Source: Rhododendron vialii
Lineage: Eukaryota; Streptophyta; Magnoliopsida; Ericales; Ericaceae
Length of the DNA: 64,000 nucleotides
Reading direction: 5' to 3'
NCBI RefSeq assembly: GCF_030253575.1
Contig: NC_080557.1
Location: 35,227,001 to 35,291,000 of the forward strand
The translations under genes and the position numbers were made by a program. Under the pieces are notes generated by a model. It was not told the origin of the DNA. It ran no database searches and saw only the letters and a list, made by a program, of their open reading frames with translations. Shown here piece after piece: positions 52,586 through 62,847 of this stretch; positions within the stretch are counted from its first letter, which is position 1; each line of letters opens with the position of its first letter.

Positions 52586-55500
52586 TTTACGTTTTACCTG
52601 TTCCTGACATTCTTTTCGGTTGTTATCTTCGGTTTTGTACAAGTTGTTCTTTGGGTTGCTATTTGTGAAGTACATCTTCATGTAATGGTGTTCTGATTAG
52701 TTCTGGAGGATTGGACTTCCACTTCTATGTTGTGCTTTTTTTTTTTATAACTTCCTTTTTGTCTCCTTTTTGTTTTGTTTTAATTGAATTTTGTTTTCTT
52801 CGATGGCCTAGCTGTTGCATAGGTGCACTTGCACTCAAGTGCAATGAGATGGCAGATTCAGCTGATTGTTGATAAGTTTAATGGGTTGAGTTGGGTTAGG
52901 ATAGCGCCGAGATTTCTTCTAGTATATGAAAAAAAAAAACCTTTTCATAAGGCTCAATTTTCATAAATGTGAATTGCAAGTAAAGAAATTTCTCATCATT
53001 ATTTGATGGGAATTGCTGATCTGAAGATTTGATAACTTACCTATGGATTCCCACATTGAGTTTGCATGCTTTATCTCAGAGGGATTTGAAGTCACATTTT
53101 GATATGAGTGATGTGAAACCTTTCATCTCAAGAGTCGCTATTGTACAAGGATCCCAACAATAATCCATCATCCACTCTAGTTTCACGAGAACCGCTTATA
53201 CCTAACTTGTATTTGAGGAATCCACTTATCCAACGTCCCTAATCTTTCTAGGACAGAGATTCAAGAATCCTATGTGTTATTGGAGTATAGTCCCAGATTG
53301 ATCAGAAAAATAACCATTCCTGTTCATAATTGTCCAGATACAACCAATCTGTTGTTTGGAGTTTTGCGGAGTGGGACAGACAATGGTAATATCTATGGTA
53401 CAAAGATAAATCAATTTTATTGAATCTTTTACTAAATGAATTCCCATTCCGCGTTGACTCCCCTAATTTGATTCTTTGGTTGATGGTTTTATGTTCTCTA
53501 ATTACTTTTCTATCTTCCAATAATTAATGTCCGAGGATGTCTCCACAAGCACATGTTGAACAAATGCCTTTTATTTTGACCTCTTTTTTCTTTTTTTGCT
53601 CAGCAAAAGTCAGGAGTATTAGTTTTAGTTAGTGTGGTTTGAACACAATCAACTGCACAGGAAGTTACATGGTGGCGTTGTGCTACCACTGCACTTGCTA
53701 GTTTGACTAAAAATTTGGCATGTAAATCAGCCAAACCTTCCTTAGCTTTGCAGCCCTGGGATATTGGGGATACTGTGACGAAGCCGCTGTTGCTCGCTCA
53801 ACAGTGATCTTGATGCTTGAGTGGAATTTTTTTCCCCTATGTAAGAATTTAGATTTTACTTGCCATGCACAAATGGCGCATGGCCGATGTAGTGCCCATT
53901 TTTTAGCTGTGGTCATCAGGCAATTTTGTTTCGACATAGTTTCATTGCTTTCTACAAAATGAAAGAGTTTCCAAGCTATGCTTCTTTATATCCTTGATTT
54001 GATTTCTCAATGGTAGCCCTGGGCCTTGTATTTGAACATTTTGCATTTTGCCATGATTTATGGCCACTATTACCCATAGATCCGTGAGACCCTCATCACA
54101 GCACAATTCGATCCCAGGTATCTTGTGTGACTAACAAAAGCACTTGGAACAAAGAATTGAAACTTTGTACTTTATTAATTTTTGTATCGCTTTTTGTTTC
54201 CTGTTCTCGTTCTCCTTTGTGGGGTCAATCTGAAACTGAAGACAATTTCCTTGTTTGCTTGAGCAGTTGATGCTGTTCCTGATGGCTTAAAGGCTTGGGA
54301 GACACTAAAGGAGGGACCAAACAACATTGATCTTATATTAACTGAAGTGGAGTTGCCATCGATATCTGGATATGCACTTCTTACCTTGATCACAGAGCAT
54401 GACGCTTGCAAAAATATTCCTGTGATAAGTATGCCATTCTGACAAGATTTTTGTGGGTTCACTTGTTGTTTTCATATTCTGCTGAAACAACTTGACATTC
54501 CTTCTGATGATGATGCAGTGATGTCCTCCCAGGATTCAGTCAGTGTTGTGTTGAAATGCATGTTAAAAGGTGCTGCTGACTTTCTTATTAAACCTCTGAG
54601 GAAGAATGAACTAAGGAACCTTTGGCAGCATGTTTGGAGACGGCAAATTGTATGCTTCAGTTTACACTCCCCTCCCCCCTCCCCCTCCTCTCTCACAATC
54701 ACATTTACTGCTTTTGCGTGTAATTGAAACCTGTTCTCTTGTTCTATTAGAAAAAATGGCAGCAGACCAAAGGGTATGTTCCTGTAAATGCTGTGTCTGA
54801 ACAAGAGAAAGTCAAAGTCACTTCTGAAAACAGCACAGCGAGCAATCACTCAAGTGATTCTCTCGATTCTACACCAAAAAAGGACTGTGGCAAGAAAGGC
54901 AGTGATGCACAAGTAAGTTTGGTTTCATCTTGAAAGCAACCCAGTAAACATGAACGGCAATACCTTTCCATTTATGTTTCTAGGCATATTCTTGAGTTCT
55001 GTTGTGTTGAGATCTTGGGAGTGTTTATCTCAGTTCAACGCAATAAGTCAGGGACGGTATTTAATGTAGTTATTCATTTCATTTGGCTAAAAGATAGCAC
55101 AATTACCATGAGAGGAAAAAGTTTTGTGTGTAATGTGTATGTACTTTAAAGGAGCTATGATGGGTTGTGTGTGTGAAGCCACTCATACCGCAAGGAAAAA
55201 TATTTCCAGTTTAGGTTGGCTTCATGAGTGAAGTCTATCATAGAAACTGCATTTTTTGCCACCTCTTGTGCAGAGCTCTTGTACGCCTTGCTTGGAAGCC
55301 AAGAGTGCAAACATGCAAAATATGCAGGGTTTATCGCATCTTAAATGGGGGAGTAGCTATAAAAGGTTCAATACAGAAGAGCATGAAGACCGTATGCTTT
55401 TGGATGAGAAATCACTTATACCCAAGACTGGAATCGGAAGTATGCCATAGTCCCTCTTGTTCCTCCCATTGCAGTAGACTTTGTTCTCCTCTTCTTTTTT

Positions 55501-58500
55501 TTTTAATATCAAATAGAGTATTTGACCAGCTACTTGTTACAGGAAAATCAATTGGAATGGAACTGGAAAGTGCTTCCTGCAACGAACCCTATAGTTCAAC
55601 TGTGTCCATGGACGACCTTGTTTGTGGTAGAGCCATGACTGGGGATGCAGACTTTGACCCAGAAAGTAATGAAGGACATGCTAGTAAGAACATTGAGGTT
55701 CATTTCCTTGCTACCAATATGAGTGAACCTTCAATTGGAGCCCTAGACTTGATTGGCAAATTTGAACAGCACCCAGAGAACACTTATGGAAACTTGAGTG
55801 CCAATGACAATACGAGCAGGTTCAGTTTTGCTCCCGATTTGGAACTTTCTTTAAGGAGATTTCATCAAAGTTACCCAAAAACTGAAGCTACCGACGAAGG
55901 GCATACTTTAAACCACTCTAACGCCTCTGCCTTTTCATGGTGAGTTGCTGCTTCCAACCTAATCTCTTTGAAAATACATGCTAATGAAGCGAATAATAGT
56001 AAGGCCACATGTGGTTATGGTGTCACGCATTTCAGAATGCTTCCTTAGTACAAGAAACCAGTTTAAGTTGTCTCATAGCCTTCTATTTATAACGAGGATT
56101 TTCTAATTTTTGATATCGACTTTGCTTGCTAAATGGCATCTCTAGTGAAGACTTATCGACAACTTTGTCTTGCAAAAAGAAAAACTCTATAACTTGTGGC
56201 TGGTAGCTTTGTTAGTATTGGCATTTTTTCTGGTGCAATTGAGGTGGTGTAGTTCTTGCTTTGGTTGTGGTAGAGCACTGGCCAGTTGTCGTATGTTCAC
56301 CTTTATTCTTGTTTTATGCCTATTTAAAAGAGAAAATATGAAGCTCTGAAACACAATATAAAGTCTGTTAGCAAAGAATAAACCCTAGTCCTCTTAATGC
56401 TCGTTGGTTTTTGAATTTGAAACTGTTGTTCGTATGTACAAACCAGAAGGTCCTTACAGAATCATACTTGAGATTTACCGTAGTATTTATTTTGTTAGCC
56501 TAAACAGCTAAATGATTTTCTTTTTTGTAACTTTATTCATTTGTTTTACAGTAAATAAAGCTTGCTTGAATTTGATGAAGATATATGGTAGCAAAAATAT
56601 TTTGAGAATATCTAACTCCCATGAGCTAAGAAGTTTCCCAATAGCTAAAATCTTAATATCTAACTACCATGAGCTAAGAAGTGTCCCAATAGCTAAAATC
56701 ATAATATCTAACAACTTTGAGCGAAGAAGTTTCCCAATAGTTAAAATCTTAGTTAAGTTATGCTACCAACTACCAATAAGATTGGAGGAGAGATATAAGC
56801 ATCTCAGTATTTCTGGGTTTTTTTTCCTCTTCTTTCGGCAATGGACTATGAATGGAAGTCACGGGGAGAATTTTTGACTGCAAATAGCTTATGCAAAAAA
56901 AATTTGGGTGTATGTATGCGTGTTCTGACTGGACCTAGACACTTGGGGTAGCCTCGAGGGGGAGTGAGGAGGGAACATTAACCTTTGGTCTATCCCTTGA
57001 GGTTTGAACCTACGACCTCTTAAATAGGATTCATAGGCTAGTTGGTTATATCATGTGTAAGTTGTTTATAGTTTCTTCTTTTCATAAATTAAAACAGTGA
57101 TCAATGTAACAGACGTTGATTGCAATTTTATGCCTTGTAGTTAAATAATTTGGATTAGATAATATCTTATACGATGTGTAATTAATGGCTGCAGGTATAA
57201 TGACGGTAAGGCATCAAGACCACTTCTTCCAGCATCACCCAGTGATTGCTCTGAACTGAAGGAGGCTGCATCTAGTTTTTACAAGGAACTAAATCATTTC
57301 GCCCAGAACAAAGTTGGTATCCAACCACATGGTGCTGTATCAGATAGTCAGGAGAATAATATGTCCAGCCTGTTCTCTGGTCAATCTGGACACTCTGAAA
57401 CTGCATTCGTAGGTCATCAGCTTGGGCATGTTCCTGTCCCTGGAGTAAAATTTGACAGCTTCTTTTCTGGTTATGGTCAGATATTTCCACCTATCATGTA
57501 CACACAGTCAGATTTCCCTCCATTGTGGAATGCCAAAGACCAGTGCGAGCAGTCCCCCTTCCTGATGAGTTCCTCAGCTCATTCCAGTTCTGAAATTCAT
57601 AATTCAGACCAATGTAACATTCCATATGAGAAAACTACTAACCATTCTACTGGGAATACTGTACGAGAGGAGGATAACAATTTCGAATCTGTGCTGAGAG
57701 ATGGTTCTGCCACCCCTGGACTGAGTTGTATTAGTACTTTATGTGACTGTAGTGATGGTAACAAGCTTGAGAGTGGTGCTTCTGAAAATAAGTGCGATGG
57801 ATGTGATGGTGATGCCATTCAACCCGCTTCATTTGTCAGAACGAGGGTATCTGAGATTGTGATTGATACTGGGTTAGGAAGGAAAGATTCTCATTGCCCC
57901 AGTCAAAGGGAAGCAGCTCTATTAAAATTCAGATTGAAACGAAAAGATCGTTGCTATGACAAAAAGGTATGTGAGTGTAGCAAAATCATCCTTGTAATCA
58001 CTATCCACATCTTCATTGTATCATCATTGAATGCAAGGGACTGAGGTTTTGCAAAGCAAAGAGAAAATCATATATATTAAGAATGAAGCTGTGGAAAAAC
58101 AAAAAAGAATTAGCTTACTTACAAAGTTTACCCCAACCAGAAGCATGAAAGCCTTTGGTCGGTCCACCATGCTGACTAGTGTCAATCCACCATGGCCATT
58201 CTTATGGAGACATGGGACATGGTCATGATAGCAAGTAAATGCGCATTTCATGTGTTTGCAATGTAACGAGAAAACTATCCCATCTTTTATGTTTATTAGC
58301 GGTTATGCTCACGCAATGCTCGTGCAATAGAGAACATCAGGAACCATGAGATCGGAGGGAAATACATGTTGCAATGGAAATACTGTGACGGTTGAAGGAC
58401 AGTTTCGGTGTAGTGTAAATATGAGCCAGCCTCAAATTTGAGTCCATACCAAAAGGGTGCTCTCCCTTAAAAGATAGAATAGATATCTTTATTTTATTTT

Positions 58501-59121
58501 TTTCTGTTAAAATACTATTTAAGGGTGCTAAAACTAGAATGCCTGTAGGAAGGATGTGTAAGTATAATTAGTGTTATCTTACAGCCACTCCAAAGTTTTC
58601 TTCAAACTAGTGTCAAAACTCATATGTGTTTCAACTTTCTTGCATGTGTATGGGATATGCATTTCTTGAGCATATCCAAACATTTCAATTCGTCCAATAT
58701 TTGAAAGAAATTTCGTAAATTAAAAGGAAAAAAAGAACTTGTTAGAGGTATGTTTGAGCTACCCATGTTGAGGTGTGTCTGATGAGCCGTGTCCAACGCC
58801 TAACACTTTTATTTAGTGTCAATTGCTCCCTATCAATGAAGTTGGCCAGCTTAGAACTGCAATCACAACTTCATCCAAGTTTTGAGGGTGAGCAAGGTGA
58901 TTGGAGGGCCTGAAGCCCGTTCATCAGGTCCTCCTGTAGATTCTGTTTTTCCTTATAAGCACCAAATTACACGCCGACTTCTGCAGTGAGATGTTCTACT
59001 TGTTAATGGGAATATCCGTGTGCAGGTTCGGTACCAGAGCAGGAAAAGACTTGCGGAACAGCGTCCACGAGTGAAAGGACAGTTTGTTCGTCAAGTGCAA
59101 AACGAACAGTCCACACCCTGA
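52363..59121 (+). CDS. PRR5/PRR9-like: Pseudo-response regulator, PRR5/PRR9 clade (circadian clock)
   Basis: Eight exons, all GT/AG and in frame: 52363-52534, 54267-54428, 54519-54649, 54751-54912, 55274-55439, 55543-55939, 57195-57966, 59026-59121 (685 aa). The pseudo-receiver domain (about residues 33-150) has [34 protein letters not shown] and [20 protein letters not shown]. Glu replaces the phospho-accepting Asp, which defines PRRs. The C-terminal CCT motif (about 635-680) is [20 protein letters not shown] followed by [20 protein letters not shown], split by the last intron after KK. The middle ([39 protein letters not shown]) fits PRR5/PRR9 rather than PRR1, 3 or 7; which of the two is not settled. 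These proteins repress morning clock genes in the nucleus through the CCT domain. A four-codon upstream ORF (52356-52370) overlaps the start codon. Confidence 0.93.
52548..52581 (+). repeat. (TC)n microsatellite at the start of PRR intron 1
   Basis: A run of about 17 TC units starts 12 bp after the exon 1 donor. The 5' leader also has (GA)n at 52020-52044. Confidence 0.95.
56608..56751 (+). repeat. Three 48-bp tandem repeats in PRR intron 6
   Basis: Units start at 56608, 56656 and 56704 (ATATCTAACTnCCATGAGCT then AAGAAGTTTCCCAATAGCTA). They form an open frame by chance; not an exon, since the flanks lack a consistent frame with exons 6 and 7. Confidence 0.9.
56925..57060 (-). repeat. tRNA-derived SINE in PRR intron 6
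   Basis: Minus strand: an A-box-like start (ATATAACCAACTAGCCTATG) and, about 35 bp on, the B-box GTAGGTTCAAACC, followed by TCAAGGGATAGACCAAAGGT. The tRNA-like head lacks a proper cloverleaf. The 3' end lies near 56880. Confidence 0.6.
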
Positions 59122-60967
59122 ATCCTGATCCACTGACTCTCACCCCCGTGTTTTTGTTGATTCTTGACTGCTTCATTCCATGAGACATGGCCAAAATCTT
59201 CCCTGGGTATGGTATGTATATGTTGTACACTAACATTAGTTGTTAATAGAAAATGAGTGTATTGTGGTTAAGTGCTGACATTTGGAGTGGAAGTTTTGAC
59301 ATAGGTTATAGGGTTGTACTGGATGTTTGTCTAGCATTCAGTTAGGAGGTAGGTAGTGTGTTTGTCATGTTTCACTAGTTGTGTGAGAACTAAGCCTAGT
59401 GCACTTAGTTAGGAAAGTTATTGTACTTATTTTAATTTTATACGTTTGTAGTTCATTGGAGGTGCTCTGCAGTCTGCAGACCCCAAACCCAAATGGTTTG
59501 TATCAGCATATGTAATCTTTGTTTATGTCGTGGGCTTTTTCCTTTTTTGTTTTTATTCTCCTGGTTTTTTGGTCAAGAAGCTCGAGTTGGATTCTGGGTT
59601 GGGTCGATCGGTCTGCCTTTGGTGTACACCTCTCGTCTCGTCCCTTATGCTGGCAATGCTCTCCTGGCCTTAATTGGCTTAAGCTCCATCCATTTTCAGG
59701 GCTAGTTAATTTGGCGGGGCTAGTTAATTTGGCAGGTGAGTTGTTACACAATCCTTAGCAGATTTCGACCTTCATTACCATTGTCCTGCTGCCTTAATTG
59801 ACTCAAACCTCTAGGATTGTCTGAAGCAGAGTGAGGAGTGGTATATTTGGGCGAGCTTCATTTTAGGACAAGAAGTGAGAAGCATTTTCTTGATTTGGGA
59901 TACTACCTCTTTGTGAAAGAGGGTACTCTCAATCTAGCTTTTGTTTTGGAAATCCTTTCTTCAGCTTTCGGCAGATTCCAACGATGTGGTTCTGCGTGGG
60001 GTTGTGTAGGATCACTGCCTCGTAGACAATGAGAGAGAAAACAAACCAAATGTCTTTTTTGACGTTCGATTGCTAGCATCTTTGTCATCCGGTAGAAAGC
60101 TTTAGGCAGAGTTTTCAATTTCAATGAATGGAGAACAACAATTTTCATTTGGCAAACTCTGATTTCTCTTTTCCGACCTGGCAAGCTTATGATATTGTTG
60201 TTGTAACGGTAATCCCAAATTACACAGGCTTGCAAATCCCAAGTTTGTCTATGAGGATTACACAGGCTTGCAAATCCCAAGTTTGTCTATGAAGAGTGAG
60301 TCTGCTAGGCACATAAACTTGGAGCATATTCAACCCAGTCTACTAGACACACGATCTTGAGCATAAGAGTTCGACCCATGATATACCTAGCTGCATGTTC
60401 CTTTTTGAAAACTTTAATGGTGCTGTTGAGAGTGGCGAACTCGAAAAATTGAGGGAAGGGGGCAATTATCAATCATAATCTTTAGATAAATAACACAATC
60501 AAATAAATCGAACAAACATTTTCCACCGCATTTAGAAGTTCTAAGTGAACTTTTCAACAAAAATTTGAAAAACTGAGCGCAAAAGTTAATTAAATACTCC
60601 ACCCATGAAAGTTCTCATATTTTGGAGACTCAAATAATATATGAACACGGTAAGACAGTAAATCCGTTGCATCAAGGTCAATAAACAACTGCTGGCTCAA
60701 TTTGAAAAGAAAATTAAAAAAAGTTTACTTTTGCGTTATATTAATTTGGCGACTCAAAAGTCCAATCTCTATTTCGAAGAATTAAAATGAAACATGGTTG
60801 GAGTCTATTTGGCTGCTCAAATTCCAATCTCTAGTTCAAAGAATTAAAATGAAACATGGTTACTTATAGGTTACCTTTTGAAGAAATAGATAGATATGGG
60901 TTGAAAATGCTTATAGGTTACTGCTAACTAGTTTTAAAGTTTAACACGAGAAAAAATTGTGTACGGA
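59122..60967. other. Interval downstream of the PRR gene
   Basis: The PRR 3' UTR starts here. Two small tandem duplications occur: GGGCTAGTTAATTTGGCG at 59699-59735, and a 39-bp unit ATTACACAGGCTTGCAAATC at 60219-60296. A longer direct repeat sharing AAGAATTAAAATGAAACATG occurs near 60777 and 60837. No gene recognised. Confidence 0.6.
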
Positions 60968-61089
60968 GTCAATCGCGACCGCCCTAAAGTGTTTTGGATG
61001 GTTCGGATGTTAATGAAACTTTTTCGGAAAATAAAATAAAATAAAATCCGGACCGTCCAGAACACTTTTGGACGGTTGCGATTGGTTAC
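60968..61089. mobile_element. Small fold-back MITE
   Basis: TCAATCGCGACCGCCCTAAA at the left pairs with the inverse TTTTGGACGGTTGCGATTGG at the right, and GTGTTTTGGATGGTTCGG with CCGGACCGTCCAGAACAC. About 45-bp arms around an AT-rich loop. No clear target duplication. Confidence 0.75.
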
Positions 61090-61225
61090 TGCTGCAAAAC
61101 TTGTTTATGACTGATCCCTCAGGTCCGGCCCTAAAATTTACGAGGACCTAGGTAAGATAAAAATGAGGCCTCTCATTTTTTAGTATAATTACAGTATTAT
61201 TTGTTCGATAAAAGAAGCAAATTAG

Positions 61226-61296
61226 TCTTGTAGTTTAGTGGCAAAGTGTTTATACTCTCTTTAGAATTCTCAGGTCGTGAGTTTGACACCCTAAAA
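61226..61296 (+). repeat. tRNA-like SINE head, + strand
   Basis: TCTTGTAGTTTAGTGGCAAA (A-box TAGTTTAGTGGC) and, about 40 bp later, GTCGTGAGTTTGACACCC (B-box-like). No cloverleaf with a plausible anticodon arm. Confidence 0.5.
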
Positions 61297-61349
61297 CTTC
61301 GTTTCCAACCCCGTTTTTTACCGGAATCAAAATTTGCGTTAAAAAACTG

Positions 61350-61414
61350 AAAGAGACAGGAATCAAACTCACAATCCCAAGCTCCTTGAGCAAGCTGCTT
61401 ACCACCATGACACA
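61350..61414 (-). repeat. tRNA-like SINE head, - strand
   Basis: The minus strand reads GTCATGGTGGTAAGCAGCTT (A-box-like) then GATTGTGAGTTTGATTCCTG (B-box). It faces the copy at 61226 in opposite orientation, 54 bp away. Confidence 0.5.
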
Positions 61415-61821
61415 ATATTATTGTTGTAAATTGATTCACTTAGAAAATATTTAATATAATAAATTATTTGGAAGCTCAATTATTTGGACCAAAAGAGGAG
61501 ACTCTAGGCGGTCGCCTGGTGGATCTAGGGCCAATCCCGTAAGCCGTGAATAAGTTTCTCTCCCAACACAATACAATTTTTAGACCATTTTGTTGGAAAC
61601 TATTTTTGTAGTACTATAATAATAACATTAAAGGGATTTTTTCTCTCTGATTTTATAAAGGAAATTCATAACATTAATTTCGTCACATATTCCGACTTCC
61701 ACTTTCCTCCCTCTTTCGTCACATCTGTCCCTTACATTTTGCTCTTATTCGGCTCCTTTTTCTTATTCTCTAGCCACACACACACACGCACCCCCCACCC
61801 CCCCCTTCAAAATCTTGCTCT

Positions 61822-62646
61822 ATGGCAGAAGAACCCAAACCCGGAGGAACCTCACCACCACCGTCACTCTCACATACCACCAACATGATCCACGACAACT
61901 GCAACTGCCAGGCCAGCTGCAGCTGCAACCACAAACCCCCCACCAAACCCGCAACCCAACCCCCCACCAAATCCCCAACCCAACTCTCCACCCAACCCCC
62001 CACCGATTACCGCTACGCCGCCAAACAACCCCGCCGCGCCCTCTGCTGTTGCCTGGCCGTCTTCCTCCTCCTAGCCGGCATCACCCTCCTCACACTATAC
62101 CTAGTCTACCGCCCACATAAACCCTACTTCACCGTCGCCTCCGTCACCGTCCTCAACCTCACCACCAACACCTCCGCCCCGCCACCGTCCGTATCCGCCG
62201 CCATGCAATTCACCATCATCACCACAAACCCAAACCACCGCGTCTCGATCCTCTACGACCGCCTCTCGGCCTACGTGTCGTACCATAACCAAATGATCAC
62301 GCAGCCGGTGGCCTTGCCGCCCCTGTTCCACGAGAAGCATACCAGGGTGGAGATGGCACCCGTACTGGGTGGCGCTGTGGGCGGCGGGTGCGGTGTTTGT
62401 GGCGGTGGCGGCGGGGCGGTGCCGGTGGCTCCGGAGGTGGCGTATGGGTTGGGGATGGATGAGGAGTACGGGGTGGTTGGGTTGAGTTTGGTTTTGCTGG
62501 GGAAAATCAGGTGGAAGGCTGCTGGTATAACTACAGGGCGTTACGGGATTTACGTGAAATGTGATGTTTTGATTCGGTTGAGTAAGGAGGGGGTTGTGGG
62601 TCAAGTCCCTTTTGTTGCACTTCCTGTTTGTCATGTTGATGTATAG
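61822..62646 (+). CDS. NDR1/HIN1-like (NHL, LEA_2 domain) membrane protein
   Basis: Intronless 274-aa ORF. Residues 1-65 are Pro/Thr-rich with Cys (NCNCQASCSCNHKPP), then basic KQPRR, then one hydrophobic segment at about 73-96 (LCCCLAVFLLLAGITLLTLY), the usual type II anchor of NHL proteins. The C-terminal part is the LEA_2 domain: YFTVASVTVLNL, FTIITTNPNHRVSILYDRLS (matching the family NPN..I.YD motif), GKIRWKAAGITTGRYGIYVK and a C-terminal CHVDV. NHL proteins act at the plasma membrane in defence and abiotic stress. A Gly/Cys-rich insert (about residues 183-197) is unusual in the domain. The ATG follows a CA-rich leader. A MITE is inserted at the stop codon (see findings). The exact subfamily is not assigned. 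Confidence 0.9.
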   Translation: MAEEPKPGGTSPPPSLSHTTNMIHDNCNCQASCSCNHKPPTKPATQPPTKSPTQLSTQPPTDYRYAAKQPRRALCCCLAVFLLLAGITLLTLYLVYRPHKPYFTVASVTVLNLTTNTSAPPPSVSAAMQFTIITTNPNHRVSILYDRLSAYVSYHNQMITQPVALPPLFHEKHTRVEMAPVLGGAVGGGCGVCGGGGGAVPVAPEVAYGLGMDEEYGVVGLSLVLLGKIRWKAAGITTGRYGIYVKCDVLIRLSKEGVVGQVPFVALPVCHVDV

Positions 62647-62652
62647 ATATAA

Positions 62653-62838
62653 GAGCAATGCTACGTTGACCATGTTGGAGTATCACATTTTGCGTATCGT
62701 GTGAGGTGTCATTATTGTATTGGTAGAATGTACTTCACTACATAATAAATGAGGCATATTCTACCAATACAGTGGTGATCGACACATAAAATTGTACTTA
62801 AAATGTGGTACTCAGACATGATCACCAAAGCATTAGCG
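62653..62838. mobile_element. MULE-like MITE at the NHL stop codon
   Basis: 186 bp starting GAGCAATGCTACGTTGACC and ending GATCACCAAAGCATTAGCG; TATTGGTAGAATGTAC and GCATATTCTACCAATA form the core hairpin. Flanks TAGATATAA (62644-62652) and TAGTTATAA (62839-62847) match at 8 of 9, fitting a 9-bp Mutator-type duplication. The first flank contains the NHL stop codon TAG. Confidence 0.8.
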
Positions 62839-62847
62839 TAGTTATAA

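Larger units (their letters stand above)
61121..61536. mobile_element. AGGTCCGGCCC-type repeat with paired SINE-like inserts
   Basis: Left AGGTCCGGCCCTAAAATTTA with AATGAGGCCTCTCATTTTTT; right GGCGGTCGCCTGGTGGATCT-AGGGCC. Termini resemble the elements at 18001, 39130 and 49382. The middle (61210-61430) holds two tRNA-like segments in opposite orientation. Confidence 0.55.

Noticed and set aside
62101-62673. 190-codon minus-strand ORF antisense to the NHL gene
   Set aside because: Antisense shadow of a GC-rich coding exon.
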